Counted from the first letter of the stretch, positions 27,611-36,079 are shown. The stretch: 61,411 nucleotides of DNA from Paenibacillus sp. UNC451MF (GCF_000686845.1 NZ_JMLS01000033.1:1-61411); one strand, 5' to 3'. Numbers and translations are program-made. The notes: generated from the sequence alone by a model not told the origin.

Positions 27611-28697
27611 ATGGAAGACGGCTAAGAAGGGCCTCATCGCTCTTTTGGCTATTATGACTATCGTTACTGCCGCTGGATGCGGTAAGAAGGCTGAAACAGG
27701 AGCAGGAACAGAAGCAGGAACAGATGCTGCTGCAAACAGTAAGGATGCCAAAGAAGTGATCGTTACGTATAAAGACGGCGGAAAAGTCACTCGCGGCGAA
27801 TTCGACACGTTTCTTAATACGAACCTGATGTTCTATAAAGAGTATGCGCAATATAAAGAGGACCCGGCGTTCCAGCAGGACATGATGAAACAGCTGGTTA
27901 CGTTCAAGGTGTTATCTGACCGCGCAGACGATAAGGCGAAGGCTGAAGCGGCTACAAAATCCAAGCAGCAATTGGATCAAATCAAAACGTTCATGGGCAT
28001 GCAGGAAGGTGGTATGGAAAAGCAGCTGAAGGACGGTAACATTACAGAGAAAGACTTGGAGTTGTTTGTTACACGTAGCATGCAGGCTATCGCCGCTATG
28101 GAAAGCAAAGTACCTGACGATCAAGTGAAAGCGGAATACGACAAACGGATTGCCGCTGACAAAAATATTTATGATGTTGCTACGGTAAGACATATTCTAG
28201 TCGGCCTTACCGATCCAGCTACGGGTAAAGAAACCCGTTCTAAAGAAGATGCATTGAAAAAAGCGAAAGAAGTACAGGACAAGCTGAAAAACGGTGGCGA
28301 TTTTGATGCATTGGCCAAAGAATATTCGGATGATCCGGGTTCTAAGGACAATGGGGGCAAATACGAAGAGGCACCGATTTCTCAATGGGTACCTGAGTTT
28401 AAAAAAGCCGCTGCCGAGCTTCCGCTTAACCAAATTAGCGATCCGGTAGAAACCAGCTACGGTTACCATGTTATGAAGGTGGAGTCCCGTAAATCCAAGA
28501 CGTTTGACGAAGTGAAGGGTGATCTTCGCTCCGAGCTTGCTGAAACACATATTTATGATTTTGTGGAGAAAGAGCTGCCGACATTGATCGAGTCGAATAA
28601 GCTGCCTACTCCAACACCACCACCATCCGCAGCACCATCAACTACTCCGGAAGCGCCAAAAGCAGATGCTCCGAAGACAGAAACGCCAGCCAAGTAA
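27597..28697 (+). CDS. PrsA-like foldase lipoprotein (parvulin PPIase)
   Basis: 366 residues. A lipoprotein signal with lipobox TAAGC places the modified cysteine at about residue 28. N-terminal SurA-like helical part, then one parvulin domain (about 193-300: RHILVGLTDPATGKE, DFDALAKEYSDDPGSKDNGG, SYGYHVMKVESRKS). The tail is rich in P, T and A (TPTPPPSAAPSTTPEAP), a likely flexible wall linker. Predicted to fold exported proteins outside the membrane. ATG overlaps the mfd end by 14 bases, with AAGGGAG upstream, suggesting coupling. Not present at this site in B. subtilis. Confidence 0.88.
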   Translation: MLQNKWKTAKKGLIALLAIMTIVTAAGCGKKAETGAGTEAGTDAAANSKDAKEVIVTYKDGGKVTRGEFDTFLNTNLMFYKEYAQYKEDPAFQQDMMKQLVTFKVLSDRADDKAKAEAATKSKQQLDQIKTFMGMQEGGMEKQLKDGNITEKDLELFVTRSMQAIAAMESKVPDDQVKAEYDKRIAADKNIYDVATVRHILVGLTDPATGKETRSKEDALKKAKEVQDKLKNGGDFDALAKEYSDDPGSKDNGGKYEEAPISQWVPEFKKAAAELPLNQISDPVETSYGYHVMKVESRKSKTFDEVKGDLRSELAETHIYDFVEKELPTLIESNKLPTPTPPPSAAPSTTPEAPKADAPKTETPAK

Positions 28698-28704
28698 TAT
28701 ATTA

Positions 28705-28737
28705 CCAGGGTACCCCGCAGGGTGCCCTGTTTTTATT
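28705..28737 (+). terminator. Terminator after the PrsA-like gene
   Basis: CAGGGTACC and GGGTGCCCTG pair around CCGCA, followed by TTTTTATTT. Confidence 0.85.
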
Positions 28738-28856
28738 TCTCAAATATGGACATAATGAAAACAACGGCGTCACGGATACTTAGCTGGCAACGGACGCTTA
28801 ACTTAGCAACAGATGTATAAGCTACTGGGAATCGAAGAATACTATGGTTACTAATT

Positions 28857-28886
28857 GAATTCCCTCCATTTGTATACACCGTGCTA
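28857..28886 (+). promoter_or_regulatory. Possible sigma-G promoter of spoVT
   Basis: GAATT (28857-28861) and CGTGCTA (28880-28886) with an 18-base gap resemble GMATR / CATNMTA, with one mismatch in each. B. subtilis spoVT is sigma-G dependent. Confidence 0.35.
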
Positions 28887-28931
28887 TCCAGTCGAATCTA
28901 ACTCTTCAAGGAAAGCGAGGCATCTAGAAAT

Positions 28932-29474
28932 ATGAAAGCAACTGGAATCGTTCGTCGGATTGACGATTTAGGAAGAGTGGTTATCCCCAAAGAAATTCGT
29001 CGTACATTGAGGATTCGTGAGGGAGACCCGTTGGAGATTTTTGTGGATCGCGATGGAGAAGTTATTTTGAAAAAATATTCTCCTATTGGAGAATTGGGCG
29101 ATTTCGCCAAGGAATATGCGGAGTCTTTGTTCGAAAGCACCAATCATATTACGATGATATCCGACCGGGATACCATTATCGCAGTTGCTGGCGGCTCCAA
29201 AAAAGATTACTTGGAGAAGCAAATCGGACCGTTGGTTGAGACATGTATGGAAAACCGGAAGTCGTCCATGGAGAGTGGAACGGGCCAGTATGAGGTATGT
29301 AAGGATATAACGGAGACTTATTCTTCCTACGTTATCGCTCCGATCGTGGCGGGCGGCGATCCTATCGGATCAGTTATTCTTGTCAGCAAGGATGAGAATG
29401 TAAAAATGGGACAAATGGAAACGAAAATGGCGGAGACTGCCGCTGGATTTTTGGCAAAACAGATGGAGCAATAG
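28932..29474 (+). CDS. spoVT: Stage V sporulation regulator SpoVT
   Basis: 180 residues. AbrB-type DNA-binding N-terminus (MKATGIVRRIDDLGRVVIP, RRTLRIREGDPLEI) followed by a GAF-like domain (about 60-175). Modulates sigma-G-dependent forespore genes and spore germination. It shares its N-terminal fold with AbrB elsewhere in this window. ATG with AAGGAAAGCGAGG about 10-20 bases upstream. Followed by a terminator; a single-gene unit. Confidence 0.96.
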   Translation: MKATGIVRRIDDLGRVVIPKEIRRTLRIREGDPLEIFVDRDGEVILKKYSPIGELGDFAKEYAESLFESTNHITMISDRDTIIAVAGGSKKDYLEKQIGPLVETCMENRKSSMESGTGQYEVCKDITETYSSYVIAPIVAGGDPIGSVILVSKDENVKMGQMETKMAETAAGFLAKQMEQ

Positions 29475-29498
29475 GTGGATCACCCATGCATAACAATT

Positions 29499-29550
29499 AA
29501 GCTTCCTGACAAGCGGATCCTAAGAGGAGACGAAGGTTAGGAAGCTTTTC
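29499..29550 (+). terminator. Terminator after spoVT
   Basis: AAGCTTCCTGAC pairs with GTTAGGAAGCTT across a 20-odd base loop, followed by TTCGTT. The T run is short. Confidence 0.6.
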
Positions 29551-29691
29551 GTTGTTGGCAGGAGTTCAGTCTTACAGAACAAGGGCCATAAGCGGTGTGA
29601 CTCTTTCTTAACAACCGGCGATATTATATAATGATGAGATTACATGGAAGCAATAAATGGAATAATTTTGATGAAAGCTGACGGATGAGGA

Positions 29692-31368
29692 ATGAAAGAA
29701 GATGCAAATAACGCCGGCGGTTTGAAGAAAAACGCAGGGTCGTCTTTGCTGAGAGGGGCTGCAGTGTTGGGGATCGCTGCTGTCTTGTCCAAGCTGATCG
29801 GGACGATGCAAAAAATTCCGCTGCAAAATATAGCGGGTGATGGCGTATTCGGTATTTATAACGCGGTGTACCCGCTCTATATTTTAATTTTGTTTTTGGC
29901 TACGGCAGGATTCCCGTTGGTCGTCTCCAAATTTGTTTCCGAGCAGGCTGTTGCCGGCCGTCATCAAGAGGCGAGGCGTGTACTAAAGGTGGCCTCTTCG
30001 GTATTGGCCGCTTCAGGCTTGCTGTTCTTTGTGCTGCTGTATTGGGGAGCAGACTGGATAGCAGGTCTTATGGGGGCTGAACAGACCGGCCCAGCGATCC
30101 GCAGCGTTTCGTTCGCGCTTCTGTTCGTGCCGGTCATGTCCGCCTTGCGCGGATATTATCAAGGCTATCAAAATATGATTCCGACTGCCATTTCTCAGGT
30201 CGTAGAGCAGACCTTCAGGGTTGTGACCATGTTCCTGCTGCTTCTGTTATTCGTGCAATGGCAGTATGGGCCGGATCTAATTGCCGCAGGTGCTACCTTC
30301 GGTTCAGTAGCGGGGGCTGCAGCAGGCCTTCTCGTGATGCTTTGGTTTTGGTGGAAGGCGAAACCATCTGAAGAAGGAGAGCGGCAGAAGCCGCCACAGG
30401 GGAACGAACAGGAATATGCTGCCGAAAGCAGCTTGAGGCTGGCTCGTCGTCTGTTGGCCTACGCGATTCCGATATGCTTGGGCACCATTGCGATGCCTAT
30501 TTTGACTCTCGTGGATTCGTTCACGGTGCCGAGGCTGCTAAAGCTGAGTGGTATGGATGAATCCGAAGCGCTGCTCGGGTTCGGGCTGTATAATCACGGG
30601 CTTCCACTAGTGCAGCTAGTGGCTATGATCGCTTCGTCCATGTCCGCTGCCCTGGTGCCTTCCATCGCTGAGGCAAGATGGCGAGGCGATAAGGATGCGC
30701 TGCAAAGCCGAACGCGGATGTCGATTCGATTGACGTGGCTGATCGGTACAGCATCCGCCGTCGGTTTGGCCGTCCTGGCCGAGCCGATCAACGTCATGCT
30801 GTTTAAAAGTCCTGAAGGCTCTTGGACGATGTCCATCCTTGCCTTCACGGCTTTGTTCAGCACGCTGAACATCGTGGCGTCCAGCGTGCTGCAGGGCTTT
30901 GGCGCCGTCGCTGCTCCGGCGCTATACCTGCTCGCTGCTGCGGCGGTCAAGATCGCGGGCAATATCGCCCTCGTGCCCCTCTGGGGCATCGATGGCGCTG
31001 CCGCCGCGGCTGTGGCCGCCTACGCGCTAGCAGGCTTGCTTGCGCTCGCGCACGCGCTGCGCGCCACCGGCGTCAAGCCGGCCCTCGGCCGCGCTGTCAT
31101 CAAGCTGGTGCTGTGCACCGGCTTGATGATTGCGGCCGTGCTGGCCGTGACGCACGGCCTGCCCGCGCTGCTTGGCGCGCTCCGCCTCAGCCTGCCCCCG
31201 CGGGGCATGGCTGCGGCCGTCGCGCTCGCAGGCGTCGCGGCAGGAGCGCTCGCGTATGGGCTCGCGCTTCTGCGCCTCGGCGTCATTACCGCCGCCGAGC
31301 TGGAATCGATCCCGAAGCTGGGCGGCAAGCCGCTTAAGCTTCTGCGCAAATACAAGCTGCTGCGATAG
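29692..31368 (+). CDS. yabM: Polysaccharide/lipid flippase family protein YabM (SpoVB/MurJ-like)
   Basis: 558 residues, MATE/MOP-type multi-drug and polysaccharide exporter fold with about 14 predicted membrane helices (for example 20-40, 47-73, 92-115, and most of 300-540). Family relatives flip lipid-linked cell wall precursors; the precise cargo here is not known. Signatures: AAVLSKLIGTMQKIPLQNIAGD and GVFGIYNAVYPLY near the N-terminus. ATG with GGATGAGG 4-5 bases upstream. The 3' portion (about 30880-31340) is far more GC-rich than the surrounding genes. Confidence 0.88.
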   Translation: MKEDANNAGGLKKNAGSSLLRGAAVLGIAAVLSKLIGTMQKIPLQNIAGDGVFGIYNAVYPLYILILFLATAGFPLVVSKFVSEQAVAGRHQEARRVLKVASSVLAASGLLFFVLLYWGADWIAGLMGAEQTGPAIRSVSFALLFVPVMSALRGYYQGYQNMIPTAISQVVEQTFRVVTMFLLLLLFVQWQYGPDLIAAGATFGSVAGAAAGLLVMLWFWWKAKPSEEGERQKPPQGNEQEYAAESSLRLARRLLAYAIPICLGTIAMPILTLVDSFTVPRLLKLSGMDESEALLGFGLYNHGLPLVQLVAMIASSMSAALVPSIAEARWRGDKDALQSRTRMSIRLTWLIGTASAVGLAVLAEPINVMLFKSPEGSWTMSILAFTALFSTLNIVASSVLQGFGAVAAPALYLLAAAAVKIAGNIALVPLWGIDGAAAAAVAAYALAGLLALAHALRATGVKPALGRAVIKLVLCTGLMIAAVLAVTHGLPALLGALRLSLPPRGMAAAVALAGVAAGALAYGLALLRLGVITAAELESIPKLGGKPLKLLRKYKLLR

Positions 31369-31536
31369 ATGTCGGAAGACGTTCGCTCGCAGCAGAAGGA
31401 TCGACAAGCAGCACTCTCGACCTTGTCGTATAGTTTCTGCGGTCGAGTCAGGATTGCTGTATGTTTTTTTGTATAATGCTTACACTCGGCACAGCCGTTG
31501 AATACATGATAACGAAGCTAAGGAGGCGAATACTTG

Positions 31537-33018
31537 ATGCAACCACATATCATAGTGGTCGGACTGGGCTCCGGCGACGAAGACCAATTGACGCTTGGCG
31601 TTTGGAAGAAGCTGAAGCAGGCGGAGCGGATTTACCTTCGCACTGATCAGCACCCGATGGTGAAGATGCTGCGTGAGAACGACATCGCTTTTGAGTCATT
31701 CGATTCGCTATATGAAAGCCGTGATACGTTTGAGCAAGTATACGAAGCCATTGCGGACGAGCTGCTTCGTAAAACGAGGGAAGTTCAAGGTGAGCTGCTT
31801 TACGCCGTACCAGGACATCCGATGGTGGCAGAAATGACCGTCCAGCTGTTGAAGGCACGCTGCCCTGAAGCTGGAGTGGAGCTTACACTGCTTGGCGGGG
31901 AAAGCTTCCTCGATCAGGCCTTTATCCGTCTTGGATTTGATCCTATCGAAGGCTTTCAGCTTCTTAACGGAACCGAGCTGTCGGTTCACACGTTAAACCC
32001 TCAGCTGCATACAATTATTGGCCAAGTATATGATACTTACTCTGCATCCGACGTGAAGCTGACCTTAATGGAGCTGTACCCGGATGATTGGGAGGTTGTC
32101 GTAGGCCATGCGTTAGGTGTTCCTGGAGAAGAGGCGATCCACCGGATCCCGCTCTATGAGCTGGACCATTTGCAGGATTACGGCAATTTGTCGTTGGTTT
32201 GGATTCCACGTTCAGATGAAGACCGGCTGCGCAACCGCACCTTTGCACGCCTGCATGAGATTGTCGAAATATTGAGGAGCCCGGAAGGCTGTCCTTGGGA
32301 CCGGGAGCAGACGCATCAATCACTGCGCAAAAACTTAATAGAAGAAGCGTATGAAGTGCTTGAAACATTCGACGAAGACGATCCGGACCATATGGCTGAG
32401 GAGCTTGGCGATCTGATGCTGCAAATCATGCTTCATTCGCAGATCGAAGCGGAGGAAGGCGGATTCACTGTATGGGATGTTATTACAGGGTTGAATGAGA
32501 AGCTGATTCGCCGTCACCCTCACGTATTTGGGGAAATGAAGGCGGATGACGCTAACGAAGCGCTCAGCAACTGGCAGCAGATCAAGCAGGAAGAGAAACG
32601 CAGCAAGGGTATCGATCCGGATGAGCTTCCTTTGCTTTCGGGTGTTCCGCGTGAGCTGCCTGGGCTGATGAAGGCGTACAAGCTGCAGAAGAAGGCGGCT
32701 GCTGTCGGTTTCGACTGGTCGCAGCTGGAAGAAGTGTTGAATGTTGTCGAATCCGAGCTGGTAGAATTGAAGGAAGCGATAGCGTCTCTGTCGAAAAAAG
32801 AACAGCAGGAAGAGCTCGGTGATTTGCTGTTTTCCGTCGTCAATTTGGCCCGTTTTCTGAAGATAGAGCCCGAAGAAGCCATGTCTGAAGCCAATCGCAA
32901 ATTTTTTGATCGTTTTGGTTATATTGAGCAGCAGCTGCGTTTAAAGGGCAAATCTTTTGACCAAACTGATTTACAAGAGATGGAGTCTTTGTGGCAGGAA
33001 GCAAAAAAAGTTTTATAA
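31537..33018 (+). CDS. mazG: YabN: tetrapyrrole methylase domain fused to MazG pyrophosphohydrolase
   Basis: 493 residues. N-terminal SAM-dependent methylase-like domain (IIVVGLGSGDEDQLTLG, about 5-21; about 1-220) fused to two MazG segments (about 225-490) with EExxE metal motifs such as EEAYEVLE and MAEELGDLMLQ, and a second EEQQEELGDLLFSVVN-like set. MazG hydrolyses nucleoside triphosphates, often damaged or signalling ones. B. subtilis YabN has the same fusion. ATG 31537 with AAGGAGG 10 bases upstream; TTG 31534 is an alternative. Confidence 0.92.
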   Translation: MQPHIIVVGLGSGDEDQLTLGVWKKLKQAERIYLRTDQHPMVKMLRENDIAFESFDSLYESRDTFEQVYEAIADELLRKTREVQGELLYAVPGHPMVAEMTVQLLKARCPEAGVELTLLGGESFLDQAFIRLGFDPIEGFQLLNGTELSVHTLNPQLHTIIGQVYDTYSASDVKLTLMELYPDDWEVVVGHALGVPGEEAIHRIPLYELDHLQDYGNLSLVWIPRSDEDRLRNRTFARLHEIVEILRSPEGCPWDREQTHQSLRKNLIEEAYEVLETFDEDDPDHMAEELGDLMLQIMLHSQIEAEEGGFTVWDVITGLNEKLIRRHPHVFGEMKADDANEALSNWQQIKQEEKRSKGIDPDELPLLSGVPRELPGLMKAYKLQKKAAAVGFDWSQLEEVLNVVESELVELKEAIASLSKKEQQEELGDLLFSVVNLARFLKIEPEEAMSEANRKFFDRFGYIEQQLRLKGKSFDQTDLQEMESLWQEAKKVL

Positions 33019-33097
33019 ATCGACAATGGCTAGCAGGAATTTCCTGATAAACAAAGAATACATAGCATTAGTGTTATTTTGAGGAGGAAATGTATCC

Positions 33098-33370
33098 ATG
33101 AACAAAACAGACTTAATTAACAACATCGCTGAAAAAAGCGGTATGACCAAGAAGGACGTTGAAACCGTTCTGAACAACTTCCTGGGCGAAGTAACAGAAG
33201 CTCTTTCCACTGGCGACAAAGTACAGCTTATCGGCTTTGGTACTTTCGAAACTCGCAAACGTTCCGGACGCACGGGCCGCAACCCGCAAACCGGTAAAGA
33301 AATTAACATTCCTGAGTCCGTAGTTCCGGCTTTCAAAGCAGGCAACAAGCTTAAAGAAGCGGTAAAATAA
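33098..33370 (+). CDS. hup: DNA-binding protein HU
   Basis: 90 residues, classic HU. Bends and compacts DNA. MNKTDLINNIAEKSGMTKKD N-terminal helices; the DNA-binding arm TRKRSGRTGRNPQTGKEINIP (about 53-73); ends FKAGNKLKEAVK. ATG with GAGGAGG 9 bases upstream. The stop overlaps the next start (TAATG). In B. subtilis the hup gene is elsewhere. Confidence 0.97.
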   Translation: MNKTDLINNIAEKSGMTKKDVETVLNNFLGEVTEALSTGDKVQLIGFGTFETRKRSGRTGRNPQTGKEINIPESVVPAFKAGNKLKEAVK

Positions 33371-33645
33371 TGCGCCTTGATAAATTTCTCAAGGTTTCTA
33401 GGCTGATCAAGCGTCGTACGGTCGCCAAAGACGTATCCGATCAAGGACGCGTTTGGATCAATGGAAAGGACGCAAAGCCAAGCAGTGCAGTTAAGGTCGG
33501 AGATGAACTGAAGATTCAGTTCGGCCAGAAGATCGTAACTGTACGTGTGGAACAGCTGTCCGAGTCGACCCGCAAGGAAGACGCGGCCAATATGTACACT
33601 CTGCTTAGTGAGGAAGCTCGTAAAACTGAATTATGGCAAGGCTAA
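33370..33645 (+). CDS. rqcP: S4-domain RNA-binding protein YabO (RqcP)
   Basis: 91 residues. RqcP helps RqcH add C-terminal alanine tails in ribosome quality control in B. subtilis. S4 motif: MRLDKFLKVSRLIKRRTVAKDV (first 22 residues) and GRVWINGKDAKPSSAVKVGDEL. ATG overlaps the hup stop (TAATG), so the two are one transcript. Followed by a strong terminator. Confidence 0.94.
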   Translation: MRLDKFLKVSRLIKRRTVAKDVSDQGRVWINGKDAKPSSAVKVGDELKIQFGQKIVTVRVEQLSESTRKEDAANMYTLLSEEARKTELWQG

Positions 33646-33672
33646 AGAGACTGAGGCTTCAGTCTCTTTTTT
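33646..33672 (+). terminator. Terminator after yabO
   Basis: AGAGACTGA (33646-33654), loop GGCT, TCAGTCTCT (33659-33667), then T run. It starts at the last base of the stop codon. Confidence 0.92.
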
Positions 33673-33829
33673 GGCTCTATTTCGGGGTTCCCCGCAAAGT
33701 ACCTGAGTCAGCTTCGATGCCAAGGCCCCACTTTGTGGGGTTATTTTAGTTCTATTTCTGGACATCCCTCCATATTTTTAAGTAAACAAGCTTTGCTTGA
33801 CCGACTTCTTTTCTTCGCGAAAAGGTGGA

Positions 33830-33941
33830 GGTTCGTGTGTTGGTCGGAGAGTTTACGTGCTTCCTTTGAAAATGAATTCCCACTACTAGTGCTAATTCAA
33901 GGAATTCATTTTCAACAGAAGCCGGAGACCACACACGTACC
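33830..33941. repeat. Long imperfect inverted repeat between yabO and yabP
   Basis: Inner arms TTGAAAATGAATTCC (33866-33880) and GGAATTCATTTTCAA (33901-33915) are a perfect 15-bp inverted repeat. The loop holds a small palindrome CACTACTAGTG. Outer arms GGTTCGTGTGTTGGTC (33830-33845) and GACCACACACGTACC (33927-33941) also pair, with one bulge and one mismatch. A GCTTC/GAAGC pairing lies between. No T run follows. The gap 33673-34002 contains no convincing gene. Confidence 0.75.
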
Positions 33942-34002
33942 GGAGCCTGGTTAAGCGAAGATTGGCAAGCGTCCGAGCAAATCTGCCAGGAGGGATCGTA
34001 TC

Positions 34003-34287
34003 ATGGCAATCGAGCCGGGAAAAGTAAAACGCCAAGAAATCAAGATGCTGAACCGTAAGCTGCTAGAAGTATCCGGCGTCATGAATGTAGAGAGCTTTGA
34101 CAGTGAGGAATTTTTGCTGGAAACCGAGTTCGGCTATCTCATGATCAGGGGGCAAAACCTGCATATTAAAAACTTGAGTCTGGACCAGGGATTGGTTGCA
34201 ATCGAAGGTTTGGTGAACGAGCTGGCCTATCTGGATACAAACTCCCAAGGGAAGCCCAAGGGATTTTTCGGTAAACTGTTCAAGTGA
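34003..34287 (+). CDS. yabP: Sporulation protein YabP
   Basis: 94 residues. YabP and YabQ are needed for spore coat or cortex development in B. subtilis and are read in the mother cell under sigma-E. Conserved segment LNRKLLEVSGVMNVESFDSEEFLLET. ATG with CAGGAGGG 10 bases upstream. Its stop overlaps the yabQ start by a GTGA overlap. No sigma-E promoter was obvious to me. Confidence 0.92.
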   Translation: MAIEPGKVKRQEIKMLNRKLLEVSGVMNVESFDSEEFLLETEFGYLMIRGQNLHIKNLSLDQGLVAIEGLVNELAYLDTNSQGKPKGFFGKLFK

Positions 34288-34853
34288 CCCTTCATGTTCA
34301 ATTCGTCACGATGGGCATGATGCTTCTGGGGGGACTTTCGCTAGGCGGACTGTTCGATTTGTATCGGGTGCTGGCCGGCCAGCTTCGTGCGCCCCGGTAT
34401 GCCTATTACCTCCTTGACATCTTTTTTTGGTGCATCGGGACGCTCCTCATTTTCAAATTGCTCTACATGAGTAATTTGGGACAAGTACGAATGTTTGTTT
34501 TCATCGGCATACTCGTTGGTGTAGGAATTTACTTCCTGCTGTTTAGCCAGACCGTTATTCGGGTAATTATGTGGATGATCCGAGTGGTTCTAGCAACCAT
34601 TCGTTTTGGAATCCGGTTAGTTCAGGTATTTATTATTACCCCGGCCATTTGGCTATATAGGGCTACTGTCGTGTTTTTAGGATTTTTATTGGCCATAGCT
34701 ATTTTCCTGTATAAAGTTATGCTACAATTACTCTATCCTATGTGGAAACTGCTGCTATGGCTTGTAAAGCCGCTTGGCAAATGGTTCCGTGTACCTACAT
34801 GGGTAAACCAGACAGGTCGGAGCATCGCGGCATTCATTCGTCGCTTTTTTTGA
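34284..34853 (+). CDS. yabQ: Sporulation protein YabQ, membrane
   Basis: 189 residues. Five or so hydrophobic stretches (about 5-25, 40-60, 68-88, 92-115, 118-150) confirm an integral membrane protein. The segment GGLSLGGLFDLYRVL (about 17-31) is the typical YabQ core. The GTG start lies at 34284 inside the yabP stop, showing translational coupling. Needed for cortex formation in B. subtilis. Confidence 0.92.
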   Translation: MTLHVQFVTMGMMLLGGLSLGGLFDLYRVLAGQLRAPRYAYYLLDIFFWCIGTLLIFKLLYMSNLGQVRMFVFIGILVGVGIYFLLFSQTVIRVIMWMIRVVLATIRFGIRLVQVFIITPAIWLYRATVVFLGFLLAIAIFLYKVMLQLLYPMWKLLLWLVKPLGKWFRVPTWVNQTGRSIAAFIRRFF

Positions 34854-34877
34854 CCAGATAGGAGGATTTTACAGTTT

Positions 34878-35213
34878 ATGCGAGCAGTTCCGGCAGTAGG
34901 CAAAGATGCAAAACCGAAACCGAATAATAAAGGCTCCTATCGGAGACGCCGGTTAGTCCTGATTATTCTTGCATGCTTTATGAGCTGGGCTGGTGTAACT
35001 CTGTGGAATCAGATCGATAAGTTAAAGGAGCGCGGCGACAAGGTATACGCTCTGGAGCAGAAGAAGAAGGAAGCTGAACAAATCAACCAGGATAATAAGC
35101 GTGAGATCGCCAGATTGAACGATCCCGAATATTTGGAACAGAAAATTAGAAAAGAGCTGCATTATGTCAAGCAGGGGGAAACGCTGTTTTATGTTCCTAA
35201 GGAACAAAAGTAA
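34878..35213 (+). CDS. divIC: Cell division protein DivIC (FtsB-like)
   Basis: 111 residues. One membrane helix (about 26-44) after a basic N-terminus (YRRRRLVLII), then a coiled coil (about 48-85) and PEYLEQKIRKELHYVKQGETLFYVP, the conserved C-terminus. Works with FtsL and DivIB at the septum. ATG with AGGAGG 11 bases upstream. 24 bases after yabQ, probably part of the same unit, as in B. subtilis. Confidence 0.95.
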   Translation: MRAVPAVGKDAKPKPNNKGSYRRRRLVLIILACFMSWAGVTLWNQIDKLKERGDKVYALEQKKKEAEQINQDNKREIARLNDPEYLEQKIRKELHYVKQGETLFYVPKEQK

Positions 35214-35234
35214 ACAAGTGTCATAATCCTTTTG

Positions 35235-35264
35235 TTGACCGTATCGCAGCCAGTACGTTATAAT
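35235..35264 (+). promoter_or_regulatory. Sigma-A promoter of yabR
   Basis: TTGACC (35235-35240) and TATAAT (35259-35264), 18-base spacer. It yields a leader of about 155 bases with several hairpins. Confidence 0.65.
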
Positions 35265-35300
35265 CTGCATTGTCAGGGTTTTTGTTACCATCGTAAGGAT

Positions 35301-35390
35301 GGCCTCGTTACACCAAACAGGCCGTACCTTATTGGCAATAAGGCCTGCCTCTAAGCGCGGTCGCTCATCTTCGAAAGGCCTCGATAGAGG
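35301..35390 (+). promoter_or_regulatory. Structured yabR leader
   Basis: Three inverted repeats are visible: GGCCT ... AGGCC (35301-35323), the perfect CCTTATT GGC AATAAGG (35327-35343) and CCTC GATA GAGG followed by TTTTC (about 35378-35394). The last resembles a small terminator just ahead of the ribosome site GGGAGG. Confidence 0.4.
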
Positions 35391-35426
35391 TTTTCTCAAT
35401 TATTTAAGGGAGGAACATTTTACTTT

Positions 35427-35954
35427 ATGGCAATTGAAGTGGGCAGCAAGCTGGAAGGAAAAGTAACGGGCATTACTCACTTTGGGGCGTTTGTAGAGCT
35501 GCCCGAGGGCGGTACCGGCCTTGTGCACATCTCGGAGATAGCAGACAACTATGTTAAGGATGTTAATGATCATCTGAAGTTGAATGACATGGTTACAGTC
35601 AAAGTGATTAATGTGGACAAAGACGGCAAAATCGGTCTATCGATTAAGCAAGCCGTAGATAAACCGGTGGAAGCAGCGAGGCCCGCTCGTTTTGAAAGAC
35701 CAAGTGGCGGTTCCGGCGGTGGCGGCGGCAATTTTGGCGGCGGTGATCGTGGACCACGTGGTGGCGGTGGTGGCGGCGGCGGTTTTGGAGGCCGTGGAGG
35801 CGACCGTGGTGGCCGTGGAGGTAAACCTCCAGCAGGCAAGCTAACATTTGAAGACAAAGTCTCACGCTTTTTGAAGGATAGTGAAGAGCGTATTTCGTCC
35901 CTGAAGAAGAACACAGAAGGTAAACGTGGAGGCCGAGGAGCGCGACGCGATTAA
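35427..35954 (+). CDS. yabR: S1-domain RNA-binding protein YabR with Gly/Arg-rich tail
   Basis: 175 residues. Residues 1-72 form one S1 RNA-binding domain (GSKLEGKVTGITHFGAFVEL, GLVHISEIAD, VKVINVDKDGKIGLSIK). Residues about 85-140 are glycine and arginine rich (repeated GGGG, RGG, GGDRGGRGG), then a short charged helix and RGGRGARRD end. Family members bind RNA in translation or RNA metabolism; the role of YabR is not well defined. The RGG tail is longer than in B. subtilis YabR. ATG with GGGAGG 11 bases upstream. Confidence 0.9.
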   Translation: MAIEVGSKLEGKVTGITHFGAFVELPEGGTGLVHISEIADNYVKDVNDHLKLNDMVTVKVINVDKDGKIGLSIKQAVDKPVEAARPARFERPSGGSGGGGGNFGGGDRGPRGGGGGGGGFGGRGGDRGGRGGKPPAGKLTFEDKVSRFLKDSEERISSLKKNTEGKRGGRGARRD

Positions 35955-35966
35955 TGATACAAGCAA

Positions 35967-36003
35967 GCCGTATGAGCACGAAAGTGCTTGTACGGTTTTT
36001 TTG
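35967..36003 (+). terminator. Terminator after yabR
   Basis: CCGTA and GAGCAC pair with GTGCTT and TACGG around GAAA, followed by T run. Confidence 0.85.
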
Positions 36004-36079
36004 CTGCGTGAGAGAGGCTCCGTTCAACAGATACGATAATGCAGCTGCAGCAGGTTTCTAACTGGAATAAGGATCTAAC

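Noticed and set aside
30822-31337. Long Arg/Ala-rich frames on both strands in the yabM 3' region
   Set aside because: Stop-free frames are a result of high GC; yabM itself gives a membrane protein with a normal helix pattern.
33733-33954. Frames on both strands in the yabO-yabP gap
   Set aside because: They resemble each other because of the inverted repeat; no ribosome sites.
35570-35914. Pro-rich frame antisense to yabR
   Set aside because: Reverse complement of the glycine-rich tail; no start signals.
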